From positions 62,001-126,000 of the forward strand of contig JADJWX010000013.1 in NCBI GenBank assembly GCA_016716135.1: a DNA stretch of 64,000 nt, in the 5' to 3' direction. Shown here in pieces: positions 43,133 through 52,516 of this stretch (the stretch's first letter is position 1; each line of letters begins with the position of its first letter). The DNA comes from Lewinellaceae bacterium. Its GTDB lineage: Bacteria; Bacteroidota; Bacteroidia; Chitinophagales; Saprospiraceae. Under the pieces are notes generated by a model that made no database searches, was not told where the DNA came from, and saw only the letters and a list, made by a program, of their open reading frames with translations. The position numbers were made by a program, and so were the translations under genes.

Positions 43133-45154
43133 TCACTCTGCCCGCCACGCCACACCCCCAAAAAACCACGCCCCGCTCCCCGGCTCATAAAACCGGCCGC
43201 CACCGGCATTCAGCCGAATATTGTTGAAATAACCGGCGCCAAAAACATTGTCGGCGCCCAGGAAAATTTCCAAATGACGCCGGGAATAGCCCAGGCGTAA
43301 ATTAACCAGCGCATACGCATCCACCGGAACGGCATTGGCGTCGTCGGCAAAAAAACGGCCCGAATACCGCCATTGTACCCGGCTAAAAATGCCGCTGCGG
43401 GCGTGCCGGTATTGCACCTCCGCCATCCCCCAATCCTGCGGCAGGCCGGGCAGCATCCGGCCCGAAAAATTACCTGCCGGCGTTTCGTATTGCCGGTAGG
43501 TGAACGCCGCCCGGGTATAATTCAGCCCCAACTCCAGCCCGCGCACCGGCAACCAGCGCAGCGCCAGTTCCAGGCCCGCACGCAGCGTTTCTCCGGCATT
43601 TCGGTAAAACGTGCGGCCGGGAAAATCAACCAATTCGTACGGACTGAGTTCATCCCGCGTCACCGCCCGGAAGCCTGCGACTTCCCAGGCAAACCCCAGG
43701 GGCCATTGCCCGCGGAGGCCAATTTCTGCCGACAGCGTCCGCTGCGGCCGCAGGGCTTCGTTGAAGCCGCCGCTGTTGTCGGGACGGGCGCTGAGCTCGG
43801 CCAGGGTAGGGGTTTCAAAATTGGTGCTCGCATTGGCATAGGCCTGCAACCGGCGATTCAGCCGCAACACCAGCCCGCCCCAGGGGCTCACTCGCCGGTA
43901 GTCCGAATGACCCGACTGCAGGCCGTCGGACTCAAAAAAGTCGTCGACTGCCAGCCGCACCAGATCAACCCGGCCGCCCCCGCTGATCGTCCACCGGGGC
44001 GCCGGCGTCCATTCGGCCAGCGTGTACAGCCCGGCGCTGGTATACGTTTCCTGCTGGTCGAGCGACTGCGTGCCGCGTGCACCGTCGAGATTGTCGTAGC
44101 GTTGGCGCTGGTCGGCCTGCCGGTCGAGATCAACCCCACTGCTGAACCGCCAGTTTTTTTGTTCAACATCGTATTGCGCCCCGCCGCCGGCAAACCAGCG
44201 CTGGAAGGCCGCCTGTCCGCCGTTTTGGAACGGCAGGCGGTTTTCAAAATCCCGCCAGGTGGAGTAGCCGCGCAGGCGAAGCCGCTGGTTTTTGCGCCAT
44301 TTTTTTTCATAGGCCAGGCCGATGCGCCCCTGCTGCACCGATTCGCCGGCATCGTACCGCAGGTTGGTTGCAGCGGCAGCGCGCCGGTCGTCACCCACTT
44401 GTGCCAGGGTCAACGCACCGGGGTCATCGGCGCGCGGACTGTTGACGTAGTTGAGTAAAATTTTAAACTGGCGGCTCGAATCCGGCGCCCAGGTCCATTG
44501 GCCATTGGCCAGTGTGCTGCGCATAGCGGCATGTGCGCGGTACCCGTCGAGGCCGAGATGGCTCACCGAAAGCCGGAACCCGTTTTTTTTAAATGAACCC
44601 CCGCCCGCTGCATGCAACTGCCGGAAGCCGAAACGCCCCCCGGCTAACCGGACGTAGCCGGATTGTTGCTCCGGCGCCGGCATGCTGGAAATGCTGATCA
44701 CCCCGCCCGAGGCATTGCCATACAAGCCGCTCGAAGCGCCGCGCAATACTTCGATGCGACCCACTGTGGCCAGGTCGAGGTTGTCCAGTTGCGCCTGTCC
44801 GTCGGGCGCCGACTCCGGGATGCCGTCGAGCAGCAATTTGATCCCGCGAATCCCAAACGCCGCCCGGGCGCCAAAACCCCGGATGGCAATGCGGAGGTCT
44901 TGTGCGAAATTGGCATCGTTGAGCATGAACACTCCGGGTACGGTGGCCAGGCTTTCCTGCAGGGTCAGTTGGGGTTGTGCTTCCCGGATATACCGGCCTT
45001 CCAGCGCACTTACCGCCAATGGGCTGGTGTTGGCGTTGGCGGGGAGCCGCGTTGCGGAAATGGTGACTGCGCGCAGGGTATCCAGGCGGGTCGAGTCCGA
45101 CTGCGCCGGGAGCAGTGCGGGAAACAGGAGCAGCAGGAAGCGTATGTTTTTCAT
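43133..45154 (-). CDS. TonB-dependent receptor (iron-complex type)
   Basis: A 673-residue outer-membrane receptor. Signal peptide MKNIRFLLLLFPALLPAQ, short N-terminal region, plug domain (TLQESLATVPGVFMLND, IRGFGARAAFGIRGIKLLLDGIPE, IEVLRGASSGLYGNASGGVI) and barrel. There is no CarboxypepD_reg-like domain, which places it with the FecA/PupA/IutA group rather than SusC. It should import a metal complex or siderophore. The Trp- and Arg-rich C-terminus (FFGGVAWRAE) is not the usual ending in an aromatic residue, which is slightly odd. Divergent from the sugar dehydrogenase gene at 45432. Confidence 0.9.
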   Translation of the reverse strand: MKNIRFLLLLFPALLPAQSDSTRLDTLRAVTISATRLPANANTSPLAVSALEGRYIREAQPQLTLQESLATVPGVFMLNDANFAQDLRIAIRGFGARAAFGIRGIKLLLDGIPESAPDGQAQLDNLDLATVGRIEVLRGASSGLYGNASGGVISISSMPAPEQQSGYVRLAGGRFGFRQLHAAGGGSFKKNGFRLSVSHLGLDGYRAHAAMRSTLANGQWTWAPDSSRQFKILLNYVNSPRADDPGALTLAQVGDDRRAAAATNLRYDAGESVQQGRIGLAYEKKWRKNQRLRLRGYSTWRDFENRLPFQNGGQAAFQRWFAGGGAQYDVEQKNWRFSSGVDLDRQADQRQRYDNLDGARGTQSLDQQETYTSAGLYTLAEWTPAPRWTISGGGRVDLVRLAVDDFFESDGLQSGHSDYRRVSPWGGLVLRLNRRLQAYANASTNFETPTLAELSARPDNSGGFNEALRPQRTLSAEIGLRGQWPLGFAWEVAGFRAVTRDELSPYELVDFPGRTFYRNAGETLRAGLELALRWLPVRGLELGLNYTRAAFTYRQYETPAGNFSGRMLPGLPQDWGMAEVQYRHARSGIFSRVQWRYSGRFFADDANAVPVDAYALVNLRLGYSRRHLEIFLGADNVFGAGYFNNIRLNAGGGRFYEPGSGAWFFGGVAWRAE

Positions 45155-45268
45155 GGTGATGTGGATTTAAACCCGGGTAAATGTACCCATCGGAGGGGGG
45201 CTTCGAGCCCAATGTCGTCAACGTAGTACTGCTTTGCCACGAAAATTATTTGTGCCGAATATTGTATT

Positions 45269-45303
45269 CAGATGGCTCCCCCGCCCTGCGGGGGAGCCAT
45301 CTG
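45269..45303. other. Strong hairpin in the divergent intergenic region
   Basis: CAGATGGCTCCCCCG pairs with CGGGGGAGCCATCTG around a short loop in a 278-bp gap between divergent genes. No T-run follows, so it is a poor terminator; it may be an operator or a dispersed palindrome. Confidence 0.6.
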
Positions 45304-45431
45304 GGTTAAGGTGGTAAAGTAGTTTTAGGTCACCCCGGATAAGTCCTATCCCAAGGCAAGCATTGGCAGAAAGCCGTTTCGAACCCTGTGCTCCGGAATA
45401 ATTTGGCATTTTTGCAAAAAACACCGTTTCA

Positions 45432-48104
45432 ATGATACGTTATTTATTTCCCCTTTGCCTGTTATTCGTTGCCGAACTACTTCCCGCCGCCAACCTTCCC
45501 CCCGGCTTTGTTGAAGTTCCGGTGGCTACCGGGCTCGACCCCACCGCGATGGCGCAAGCTCCCGACGGCCGCATTTTTATCACTGAAAAATATGGCGCCG
45601 TGCGTATTGTGGAAAATGGCGTTTTGCTGCCCGATCCATTCATTCAACTGGATGTGGACAACTACAATGAACGCGGCCTGAGCGGCATTGCGTTTCACCC
45701 GGATTTTGCGCAAAACGGCTACGTGTATTTGTACTACACCGTTCAATCGGCAGGGCACAACCGCCTCAGCCGCGTGCAGGCCGTGGGCAATTATGCCATT
45801 CCGGGCAGCGAGGAGGTCCTGCTGGAACTCGACCCCCTGGCAGCCACCGTGCACAATGCCGGCGCGATGGCCTTCGGCGCCGACGGCAAGCTGTATGTGG
45901 CTACGGGCGAAGGCGCCGATGGGGCCAAGTCGCCGTTGCTCACGTCCCTGCTCGGAAAGGTACTTCGGTTAAACCCGGACGGGACAATCCCCGGCGACAA
46001 CCCGTTTTTCAACGAGGCCTCCGGCCCGTACCGCGCAATTTACGCCACGGGTTTTCGCAATCCTTTTTCTCTGACGGTACAACCCGGCAGCGGGCGCATC
46101 CTGGTGGGCGATGTGGGTGGCTCGTATTTTGAAGAAATAAACGACGTCAAAGCCGGGCAGTTTTACGGCTGGGATATTTTGGAAGGCAAACGCACCATGC
46201 AGCAAGTGCCGGCCAATTACCGGGATCCGCTGTACACCTATTCGCACAATATCGGCTGCGCCGTAACGGGGGTTGCTTTTTACGACCAGGCGATTTTGCA
46301 GTTTCCCGCCACGTATCACGGGAAGGTGTTTTTCAGCGACTATTGCAACAAAAAAATTACGGTGCTCAACCCGGCAACCGGACTGGTGGAGGGCACGTTT
46401 GCCAGCGCCATCAATCGCCCGCTGGGTATCCTGGCCGGGCACGACGGCGCGCTGTATTACCTGGCGCGCGGGGGCATTGGCGGCGGTTCCGAACTGGACA
46501 ATACCAGCTCGGGCAACGGCATCCTCTGGCGGGTCAGTTACGTGGGCAACGGCGCGCCGGTCTTCAGTGTACAGCCGGTAAACACCCTGGTGCCGGCGGG
46601 CGAAGACGCCTTTTTTTCGGTGCAGGCCAACGGCACGCCGGTTATCAACTATCAGTGGCAGCGCGACGGGCAGGATATCCCGGGCGCCACAGCGCCGGAG
46701 TTGGTGCTGAATCAAACGACCCTGCCCGACAGCGGCGCCGTCATCCGGTGCCGGGCGACAAATCCGTTCGGGCAGGTGTTGAGCCAGGAGGCTGTTTTGC
46801 GCGTGACGACCAACCAAAGGCCAACACCCGAAATTTTGACGCCGGCAGCCGGGTACCAGTATGCCGCCGGCGATACGATCTGGTTTTCCGGCCAGGCGCT
46901 TGATCCTGAAACGGGCCTGCTGCCCGCCGATGACCTGGTCTGGTGGCTCGATTTTCACCACGATCAGCATACGCACCCCGGGCTGGCGCCGCTGGGCGGG
47001 GTGAGCTCGGGTTTTTATGTGGTACCCCGCGTGGGCGAAACTGCCGACAATGTTTGGCTGCGCCTGTACCTGCGCGCCAGCGATCCGGCGGGCTTGTCGC
47101 AAACCGTGTACCGGGAGTTTTTTCCTAAAAAAACCAAACTGCGCCTGGAAAGCAGTCCCAGCGGCTTGCCCATGCGCATCGATGGCAACACGTACGTCAC
47201 ACCGTTTGAAATAACCAGCGTACAGGGCCTGCTCCACCAGATACAGGCGACACCCGCAATCCAGGATCAAAATAAACTGACGGTGCTGGCCAACTGGTCG
47301 GACGGTGAAACCAGTGCCAGCCGCTTGCAATATGCCGACGACCCGGTGACCACCCTTCGGGCAGTTTATGAAACCATAGAATTTAAAGGAACCGGCATGT
47401 ATGGCCAATACCATACGCTGACCGACGATCTGACTTTTGACCAACTGGTGTTCAATCGTGTGGACACCATGATCAATTTCAACTGGGGGCAGGGCGCTCC
47501 CAATGCCGGCCTGCCCACCGATTTTTTTGCCGTGCGCTGGCTGGGCTACATCGAACCGGCTTTTTCCGAAGCGCACTTTTTTCATGCCAAAACAGACGAC
47601 GGATTCCGGCTTTGGGTCGATGGCCAGTTGATCATGGACGAATGGTACCCGAAAGGGGCCAGCGAGTTCAGCAAGGCAGTTTTTTTGGAAAAAGGCAAAC
47701 GCTATCCGATCGAACTGGAATATTTCGAAGTGTGGGGCGAGGCGGTTGCGGTGTTGTCGTGGAGCAGTGCATCCATGCCCAAGGAGGTGATCCCGAAATG
47801 GCGCTTGTACCCCAGGCTGCCTGAAAATCCGGGTTTAACAGACCACCGATTTGACGCGCGCCTGTTCCCAAATCCCGTAACAAACCGGCTGAGCCTGCTC
47901 ATCGAGGCGGATTTTCGGGAAACCTTTGATCTCCGCCTGTTCGATGCCGCAGGGCGCATGGTGCGGGAGTGGCGCCACCAGGTGGTGGAAATTTACCAGG
48001 AGCAATTGAGTTGGCCGGTCAGCGATTTGCAGGCGGGGTCGTATTGGCTGGAGCTGACACAGGAGGGCCGGCCACCTGTGATTTTTCCGTTTATAAAAAT
48101 TTGA
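45432..48104 (+). CDS. Secreted PQQ-type sugar dehydrogenase with Ig-like, PA14 and T9SS sorting domains
   Basis: An 890-residue protein with a signal peptide. The first part (about 22-370) is a glucose/sorbosone dehydrogenase beta-propeller (GLSGIAFHPDFAQNGYVYLYY, TVHNAGAMAFGADGKLYVATGEG, GWDILEG). Next come Ig-like segments (about 375-460: PAGEDAFFSVQANGTPVINYQW), another beta domain, a PA14-type domain (about 655-795: FKGTGMYGQYHTL to PKEVIPKWRLYP) and a T9SS C-terminal domain (about 805-890: ARLFPNPVTNRLSLLIEADF, ending LTQEGRPP). It should be delivered to the cell surface by the T9SS. PA14 domains bind carbohydrate, so surface oxidation of sugars is likely. Confidence 0.9.
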   Translation: MIRYLFPLCLLFVAELLPAANLPPGFVEVPVATGLDPTAMAQAPDGRIFITEKYGAVRIVENGVLLPDPFIQLDVDNYNERGLSGIAFHPDFAQNGYVYLYYTVQSAGHNRLSRVQAVGNYAIPGSEEVLLELDPLAATVHNAGAMAFGADGKLYVATGEGADGAKSPLLTSLLGKVLRLNPDGTIPGDNPFFNEASGPYRAIYATGFRNPFSLTVQPGSGRILVGDVGGSYFEEINDVKAGQFYGWDILEGKRTMQQVPANYRDPLYTYSHNIGCAVTGVAFYDQAILQFPATYHGKVFFSDYCNKKITVLNPATGLVEGTFASAINRPLGILAGHDGALYYLARGGIGGGSELDNTSSGNGILWRVSYVGNGAPVFSVQPVNTLVPAGEDAFFSVQANGTPVINYQWQRDGQDIPGATAPELVLNQTTLPDSGAVIRCRATNPFGQVLSQEAVLRVTTNQRPTPEILTPAAGYQYAAGDTIWFSGQALDPETGLLPADDLVWWLDFHHDQHTHPGLAPLGGVSSGFYVVPRVGETADNVWLRLYLRASDPAGLSQTVYREFFPKKTKLRLESSPSGLPMRIDGNTYVTPFEITSVQGLLHQIQATPAIQDQNKLTVLANWSDGETSASRLQYADDPVTTLRAVYETIEFKGTGMYGQYHTLTDDLTFDQLVFNRVDTMINFNWGQGAPNAGLPTDFFAVRWLGYIEPAFSEAHFFHAKTDDGFRLWVDGQLIMDEWYPKGASEFSKAVFLEKGKRYPIELEYFEVWGEAVAVLSWSSASMPKEVIPKWRLYPRLPENPGLTDHRFDARLFPNPVTNRLSLLIEADFRETFDLRLFDAAGRMVREWRHQVVEIYQEQLSWPVSDLQAGSYWLELTQEGRPPVIFPFIKI

Positions 48105-48216
48105 ATGGGGGCAAACCCTCTCCCGGTTGCTCCTGATTGCCCAAAAGTTGGTTGATTTTATTGTAAAGTATTAAAACTTTAATTGTGGTCTTTTATGCGC
48201 CTATTGGCTCCGCCGT

Positions 48217-48366
48217 GTCAACCCCACCCCCGGCCCCTCCCCAAGGGGGAGGGGAGACGTAGAGTTGACCACTTTTTTGCACCAAAGTACAGGTAATATT
48301 GTGTGATCTACGGTGTATGTCGCGTCTCCACTCCCCCTTGGGGGAGGGGCCGGGGGTGGGGTTGAC
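48217..48366. repeat. Foldback repeat, GTCAACCCCACCCCCGGCCC type
   Basis: The left arm (48217-48259) and right arm (48323-48366) pair over about 43 bp with one or two differences. Each arm also holds an inner palindrome, CCTCCCCAAGGGGGAGG. The 63-bp loop has no coding character. The same arm text with small changes occurs at 4951-5080 and 7082-7230. Translated in some frames it gives the NPTPGPSPKGEG-like text that is often mistaken for genes. Confidence 0.85.
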
Positions 48367-48466
48367 AAGGGCGAAGTGCGAGAATGCACCACTTTCGAAA
48401 CTCCGTAAAACACATTTCAAAAAATTCAACCAACTTGTGGGTAATCGGGAGCCCGGCTGCGAGGGA

Positions 48467-49747
48467 TCATTTTGCATAAATCTTCCCTGCCCGCATCACA
48501 AATTCCACCCGTTCCATGGCGCGGATATCCTGCAAGGGGTTCCCGTCCACGGCAATAATATCCGCCTGTTTGCCGGGTTCCAGCGTTCCGATTTGCTGTT
48601 GCAAGCCGAGCAGCTCGGCGGCATTGACGGTGGCGGCCCGCAGAATATCCCAGGGTTTCATGCCGGCCCGGGCCATAAAATTGAATTCCAGGTTGTTTTT
48701 TCCGTGCGGGTACACGCCGGCGTCGGTGCCGAAAGCGATCCGGATGCCGCGTTGGTAGGCGCGCGTCAGGGTGGCGGAAATTTGCGGCCCGATCCCCAGT
48801 GCTTTTTCACGCACCACTTCCGGGAAAAACCCCTTGACTTGCGCACTGTCGGTCACCGCCCAACCGGCCGTAAGCGTAGGCACATACCAGGTGCCGCGTT
48901 GGAGCATCAGGTCCATGGTGCTGTCGCTCATAAACGTGCCGTGCTCCACACTTTTTACGCCGGCGAGTATGGCGCGGCGCATGCCTTCATCGCCGTGCGC
49001 ATGGGCAGCCACCGGTACGCCCAGGTCGGTTGCCGTTTGTACAATTACGTCGAGTTCATCTTCGGCGTAGTGCGGCAGGAGCCCGTCGCGGGCGAGGCTG
49101 AGCACACCGCCGGTCGCCGTCACCTTGATCAGGTCAGCGCCGAGTTTGATCTGGCTGCGCACGGCTTTCCGGCAGGCGTCGGGGCCGTCGGCAATACCCA
49201 TTTCGGCGCCGGGGGGCGGCTCCAGCAGGTCCCAGCGCGAGCCCGTGGTGGCGTCGCCGTGGCCGCCGGTGATGCTGATGATCCGGCCGGCGGTGAGTAT
49301 ACGGGGGCCGGTGATCCAGCCTTTGTTTACGGCATTGCGCAGGGCGATATTGGCGCCGCGGCCACCCAGGTCGCGCACGGTGGTGAAGCCGATTTCCAGC
49401 GTTCGCCGGAGGTATTCCGTTGCCCGCAGGGCATAATCAGCGTCGTTGAGGGTGTAGCGTTCCAGGTAGGTGTTCCGGTTGATTTCCCATTCGACGTGCA
49501 CATGGCAGTCGATCAGGCCCGGGAGCACGGTTTTATTTTTCAGGTCGACTACGGTGGCGCCGTCCGGTACGCGGCGGTAGCCTTTTTCAATGCGGGTAAT
49601 TTTGCTGGCATCGACCACCACGGTCATTTCCGTTTGAACTTCTTCGTTGGTCATGCCGATCAGGCGCCCGCAGTGCAGGTAGGTTTGTGGCAACGCCGAT
49701 TGGCTGACGGCGAAAAAAAGTACTAAAAATGTGATTCCTTGTTTCAT
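48467..49747 (-). CDS. Exported metal-dependent amidohydrolase
   Basis: A 426-residue protein with a signal peptide (MKQGITFLVLFFAVSQSALPQ). The amidohydrolase barrel has HxH in IDCHVHVEW, the bridging Lys in LIKVTATGG, His in AAHAHGDEG and SVEHGTFM, and the Asp in AFGTDAGVYPHG. C-terminal ILRAATVNAAELLGLQQ and GKQADIIAVDGNPL are family signs. It belongs with imidazolonepropionase/Xaa-Pro dipeptidase-like amidohydrolases that cleave cyclic or dipeptide amides in the periplasm. The substrate is unknown. A short intergenic foldback lies just downstream at 48217-48366. Confidence 0.9.
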   Translation of the reverse strand: MKQGITFLVLFFAVSQSALPQTYLHCGRLIGMTNEEVQTEMTVVVDASKITRIEKGYRRVPDGATVVDLKNKTVLPGLIDCHVHVEWEINRNTYLERYTLNDADYALRATEYLRRTLEIGFTTVRDLGGRGANIALRNAVNKGWITGPRILTAGRIISITGGHGDATTGSRWDLLEPPPGAEMGIADGPDACRKAVRSQIKLGADLIKVTATGGVLSLARDGLLPHYAEDELDVIVQTATDLGVPVAAHAHGDEGMRRAILAGVKSVEHGTFMSDSTMDLMLQRGTWYVPTLTAGWAVTDSAQVKGFFPEVVREKALGIGPQISATLTRAYQRGIRIAFGTDAGVYPHGKNNLEFNFMARAGMKPWDILRAATVNAAELLGLQQQIGTLEPGKQADIIAVDGNPLQDIRAMERVEFVMRAGKIYAK

Positions 49748-49792
49748 GAAAATTCAGGTCGGTGAATAAAATTGACGCCAGGCGGTAATATA

Positions 49793-49951
49793 AGGGGCCG
49801 GAGAAGAATAACTTCCCCATTTGATGCTGATCTTTTGCCGCTAAACTTCGTTGCTCATCACTTGCGTAGCTGGGCTATGCGCGTTCTTCGCGCCTTGTCC
49901 AGCGACAAAATCTCTAGCCTGAAATGAGGAACTTATGCTTCTCCGGCCCCT
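49793..49951. repeat. Foldback element, AGGGGCCGGAGAAG type
   Basis: AGGGGCCGGAGAAGAATAAC (49793-49812) is mirrored by the reverse complement of 49932-49951 with two differences, and pairing continues inward through CATTT and GATCTTTTG for about 45 bp in all. The 159-bp element has no reading frame of note; its centre includes a TAGCTGGGCTATGCGCG palindrome-like part. It lies upstream of the small membrane protein gene at 50053. Confidence 0.65.
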
Positions 49952-50052
49952 AAGCAAGATGGCCAAGCGGCTAATCCGTTTTCAACAAGCTGCGGCAAAA
50001 TTGTATTTTCGGTGGTCAAAACCGGATCATTATTTCATAAAAAAACACCCTG

Positions 50053-50757
50053 ATGTTATTTCCAGGATTCGCCCTGCTGCTCACCCTGCTCCTGCTGCTG
50101 CTTTTCACCGGTATTTCGAAGGCAAATTTGCCGCCGGCCCAACGCAAAAAATACGTGCGCCACACGGCTGCCATTGCCGCGTTGTGGTTGATGTACGTCG
50201 CCACACTGGCGGGTACCGGATTTTTGCGCGACTTTTCGCCGCCGCCGCGTATCGCGCTTTTCCTGATCCTGCCCGCTTTTGCCTTCATCGCGTATTTCTT
50301 TTTCAGTAAAAAATTTGAGGCCCTCATCCGGGGCATCCCGCCGGCCTGGCCGGTTTACCTGCAAACGTTTCGCATTGGGGTGGAACTGCTCATTCTGGGC
50401 ATCTACCTCAAGGGGCTTGCTCCGGTGGAGCCCACCCTGGAAGGCTACAATTTTGATATACTGGCCGGAATCACGGCGCCTGTAGTCGGGTATTTTGGTT
50501 TCCAACGAAAACTGGCGCCGCGTTGGGTGTTGATGCTTTGGAATTACCTGGGCCTGCTTTTGCTGGCTAACGTGGTGGGCATTTTCATGTCGCTTATCCT
50601 GAAACCCGCGCTTTGGGGCTACGCTGAAATACCCATTCGGCCGGAATTTGGCACGATGCCGTACATGCTGATCCCGGCGGTGCTGATGCCGCTGGCGGTG
50701 TTTTTACATTGCTTTTCGCTGGCGCAATTGCGGCGCGAGGGGTTGGAACTCGGTTGA
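50053..50757 (+). CDS. Integral membrane protein of unknown function
   Basis: A 234-residue protein with about seven hydrophobic helices (FALLLTLLLLLLFTGI, AAIAALWLMYVATLAG, IALFLILPAFAFIAYFF, FRIGVELLILGIYLKG, and three further). Between the fifth and sixth segments FQRKLAPRWVLMLWNYLGLLLLANVVG is followed by GYAEIPIRPEFGTMPYMLIPAVLMP. A Pro and Gly pattern in the last helices is notable. It is of the type annotated as a hypothetical membrane protein in Bacteroidota; no reaction is suggested. It stands alone on its strand. Confidence 0.75.
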   Translation: MLFPGFALLLTLLLLLLFTGISKANLPPAQRKKYVRHTAAIAALWLMYVATLAGTGFLRDFSPPPRIALFLILPAFAFIAYFFFSKKFEALIRGIPPAWPVYLQTFRIGVELLILGIYLKGLAPVEPTLEGYNFDILAGITAPVVGYFGFQRKLAPRWVLMLWNYLGLLLLANVVGIFMSLILKPALWGYAEIPIRPEFGTMPYMLIPAVLMPLAVFLHCFSLAQLRREGLELG

Positions 50758-50759
50758 GG

Positions 50760-50965
50760 CGGATTTGCCTTCGGCAAAACGCGGATTGCCGCGGATTTTT
50801 ACCGGTTCAAAGGGTGAATTTCGGAAAGCCATAAACCATTTTTCCCCGACTCGATACCTGTGCTTCCCGGCGAAAAAATCAAATCCGCGTAAATCCGCGT
50901 TTCCGCCGGAGGCGGGATCCGCGTCATCCGCGTTCCAAAACCGCGTCATCGCGTTCCAAAAACAA
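50760..50965. repeat. Degenerate foldback with repeated AATCCGCG/CGCGGATT units
   Basis: GCGGATTTGCC and CGCGGATTGCCGCGGATT (50759-50801) face AATCCGCGTAAATCCGCG (50882-50899) in inverted orientation. ATCCGCGTCATCCGCGTTCC and a further CCGCGTCATCGCGTTCC follow at 50918-50959. The repeats end just before the xseA stop. No function is evident. Confidence 0.6.
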
Positions 50966-50972
50966 ATGCAGA

Positions 50973-52211
50973 TCAGGATTTTCCGCGAATTTCCGACACC
51001 AGGGTTCCATCCTTCAGCTGTGTTTCCAGCACATCGCCGGCGCGCACATCTTCGACGCCGGTCACTACCTTTCCGGCCTGGCGGGTGATGCTGAATCCCC
51101 GGCGGAGCACGGCGTCGGGGTGCAGGGCGGCGCACAGTGCTTCGGCCTGATCCAGTTGGGTGTTTGCACGCAGGAGCCGTTGCCGGAGCAGGTTGGGCAA
51201 GGCGGTTTCCAGTGTTGCCAGTTGTTGCGATGCCTGGCGCAGTTGCGTTTGCACCGCCCAGTGGGTGGTGGTTTCCAGTTGCGCCAGTTCCAGGGCATTT
51301 CGTTTCAGGCGACCAAGGGCGGTATCGCGGGTTTGCCCGGCCAGCCGCAGGATTTCATTTTCAAAAAAAAGATTGTGTTGCACCAAAAAATCGGCTACAG
51401 CAGTCGGCGTTTTCAAGGCCGACCAGGCTACCAGGTCGAGCACGGTTTCGTCCATGTCGTGCCCGATGCCTGTGAATAGCGGAATGGGCAAGTTCGCCGC
51501 CCGTTGGCAAAGCGCCGGGCTGTCGAATCCCGCCAGGTCAAGCCGGGCGCCGCCACCGCGCAAAATGACGACAACATCGAAGCGGCCGGCTTGCATCGCC
51601 ACCGCATCCAGGGCTGCCAGCATTTCCGACTCCAGGCGGTCGCCCTGCACGGCAGATGAAAAAAAACGGCATTGGAAGGCATAGCCGAAGGCATTTTGAG
51701 TGAGTTGCTCCCGGAAATCCTGGAAACCGGCGGCGCCTTCCGAACTGATCACCGCGATCTGCTGCAGCACCCGGGGTAGGGGCAAAGCCCGGTTTTTTCC
51801 CAGGAGCCCCTGCTCGCGCAGGGTTTCGATTGTTTGACGGCGTTGCAATTCGAGCCGGCCGAAGGTGAAGGCCGGGTCGGCGTCGGTGATCACCAGTTTG
51901 AGTCCGTAACGCTCGTGGTAGTCGACGCGCACTTCCAGGCGTACCTCCCGCCCGTCGGCCAACAGTTCGTCGAGCACATTGCCCAGTGCGAGGCGCAGGC
52001 GTTGGTAATCGCGTTGCCAAAGCACGGCCGATACCTGTGCGACGAGCGGGCTGTCGGCCTCGGGGCCTTTTTGCACCAGTTCGACGAACAGGTGCCCGCG
52101 CGACGGGCTGACCTGGGCCACTTCGGCAGTGACCCAAAGCGTGCCGCTGAAATTGAGCGCCAGCACGCGGCGGATGTATTCCTGGAGGTCAAAGAGGGAG
52201 TAGGTAGGCAT
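50973..52211 (-). CDS. xseA: Exodeoxyribonuclease VII large subunit
   Basis: A 412-residue nuclease subunit. The N-terminal OB-fold (about 1-100) includes VTAEVAQVSPSRGHLFVELV; the nuclease domain carries AVISSEGAAGFQDF, the active-site region GGGARLDLAGFD and TGIGHDMDETVLDLVA followed by KTPTAVADFLV. The rest is a coiled coil and the RRGFSITRQAGK C-terminal part. With XseB it degrades single-stranded DNA. XseB is not encoded next to it here, though the two genes are often adjacent. Confidence 0.93.
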   Translation of the reverse strand: MPTYSLFDLQEYIRRVLALNFSGTLWVTAEVAQVSPSRGHLFVELVQKGPEADSPLVAQVSAVLWQRDYQRLRLALGNVLDELLADGREVRLEVRVDYHERYGLKLVITDADPAFTFGRLELQRRQTIETLREQGLLGKNRALPLPRVLQQIAVISSEGAAGFQDFREQLTQNAFGYAFQCRFFSSAVQGDRLESEMLAALDAVAMQAGRFDVVVILRGGGARLDLAGFDSPALCQRAANLPIPLFTGIGHDMDETVLDLVAWSALKTPTAVADFLVQHNLFFENEILRLAGQTRDTALGRLKRNALELAQLETTTHWAVQTQLRQASQQLATLETALPNLLRQRLLRANTQLDQAEALCAALHPDAVLRRGFSITRQAGKVVTGVEDVRAGDVLETQLKDGTLVSEIRGKS

Positions 52212-52383
52212 GCGGTTGGAAATTGTGATCGGGCAGTCCGGCAGTTGTTTTGCACAATATTAGCGAATTATCCCGCTTTCATTTCCTATCCCTATCTTTG
52301 CGCACCCCAATGCCGATTTGTGCAAATCTTTCATTTTAAACATTTTTTAGAGGCTGTATCATTAGTCATCAATTACGAGTGAC

Positions 52384-52466
52384 GATTTACGATTTACGAT
52401 TATTTTGTTTTGTAAGAAGTGGAAGATATGCAGTGCGGGGATGCTAATAATCGTAATTCGTAAATC
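52384..52466. repeat. Inverted repeat with TTACGATT motifs
   Basis: GATTTACGATTTACGATTATT (52384-52404) is matched with one mismatch by the reverse complement of AATAATCGTAATTCGTAAATC (52446-52466), around a 41-base loop. Upstream of the glyoxalase-fold gene; related TCGTAATTCGTAAATC text occurs at 53705-53720 on the other side of that gene. Confidence 0.65.
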
Positions 52467-52516
52467 CAAAATCGTAAATCAAACCTTGTGGTGCAGCCGC
52501 TCGAAACGATTCATAC

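Noticed and set aside
45969..47585. A 538-codon minus-strand open frame opposite the sugar dehydrogenase gene
   Set aside because: Shadow of a GC-rich gene with a clear protein on the other strand; no domain is seen.
48201..48477. Short frames with PTPGPSPKGEG-like text
   Set aside because: These are translations of the foldback repeat and are not genes.
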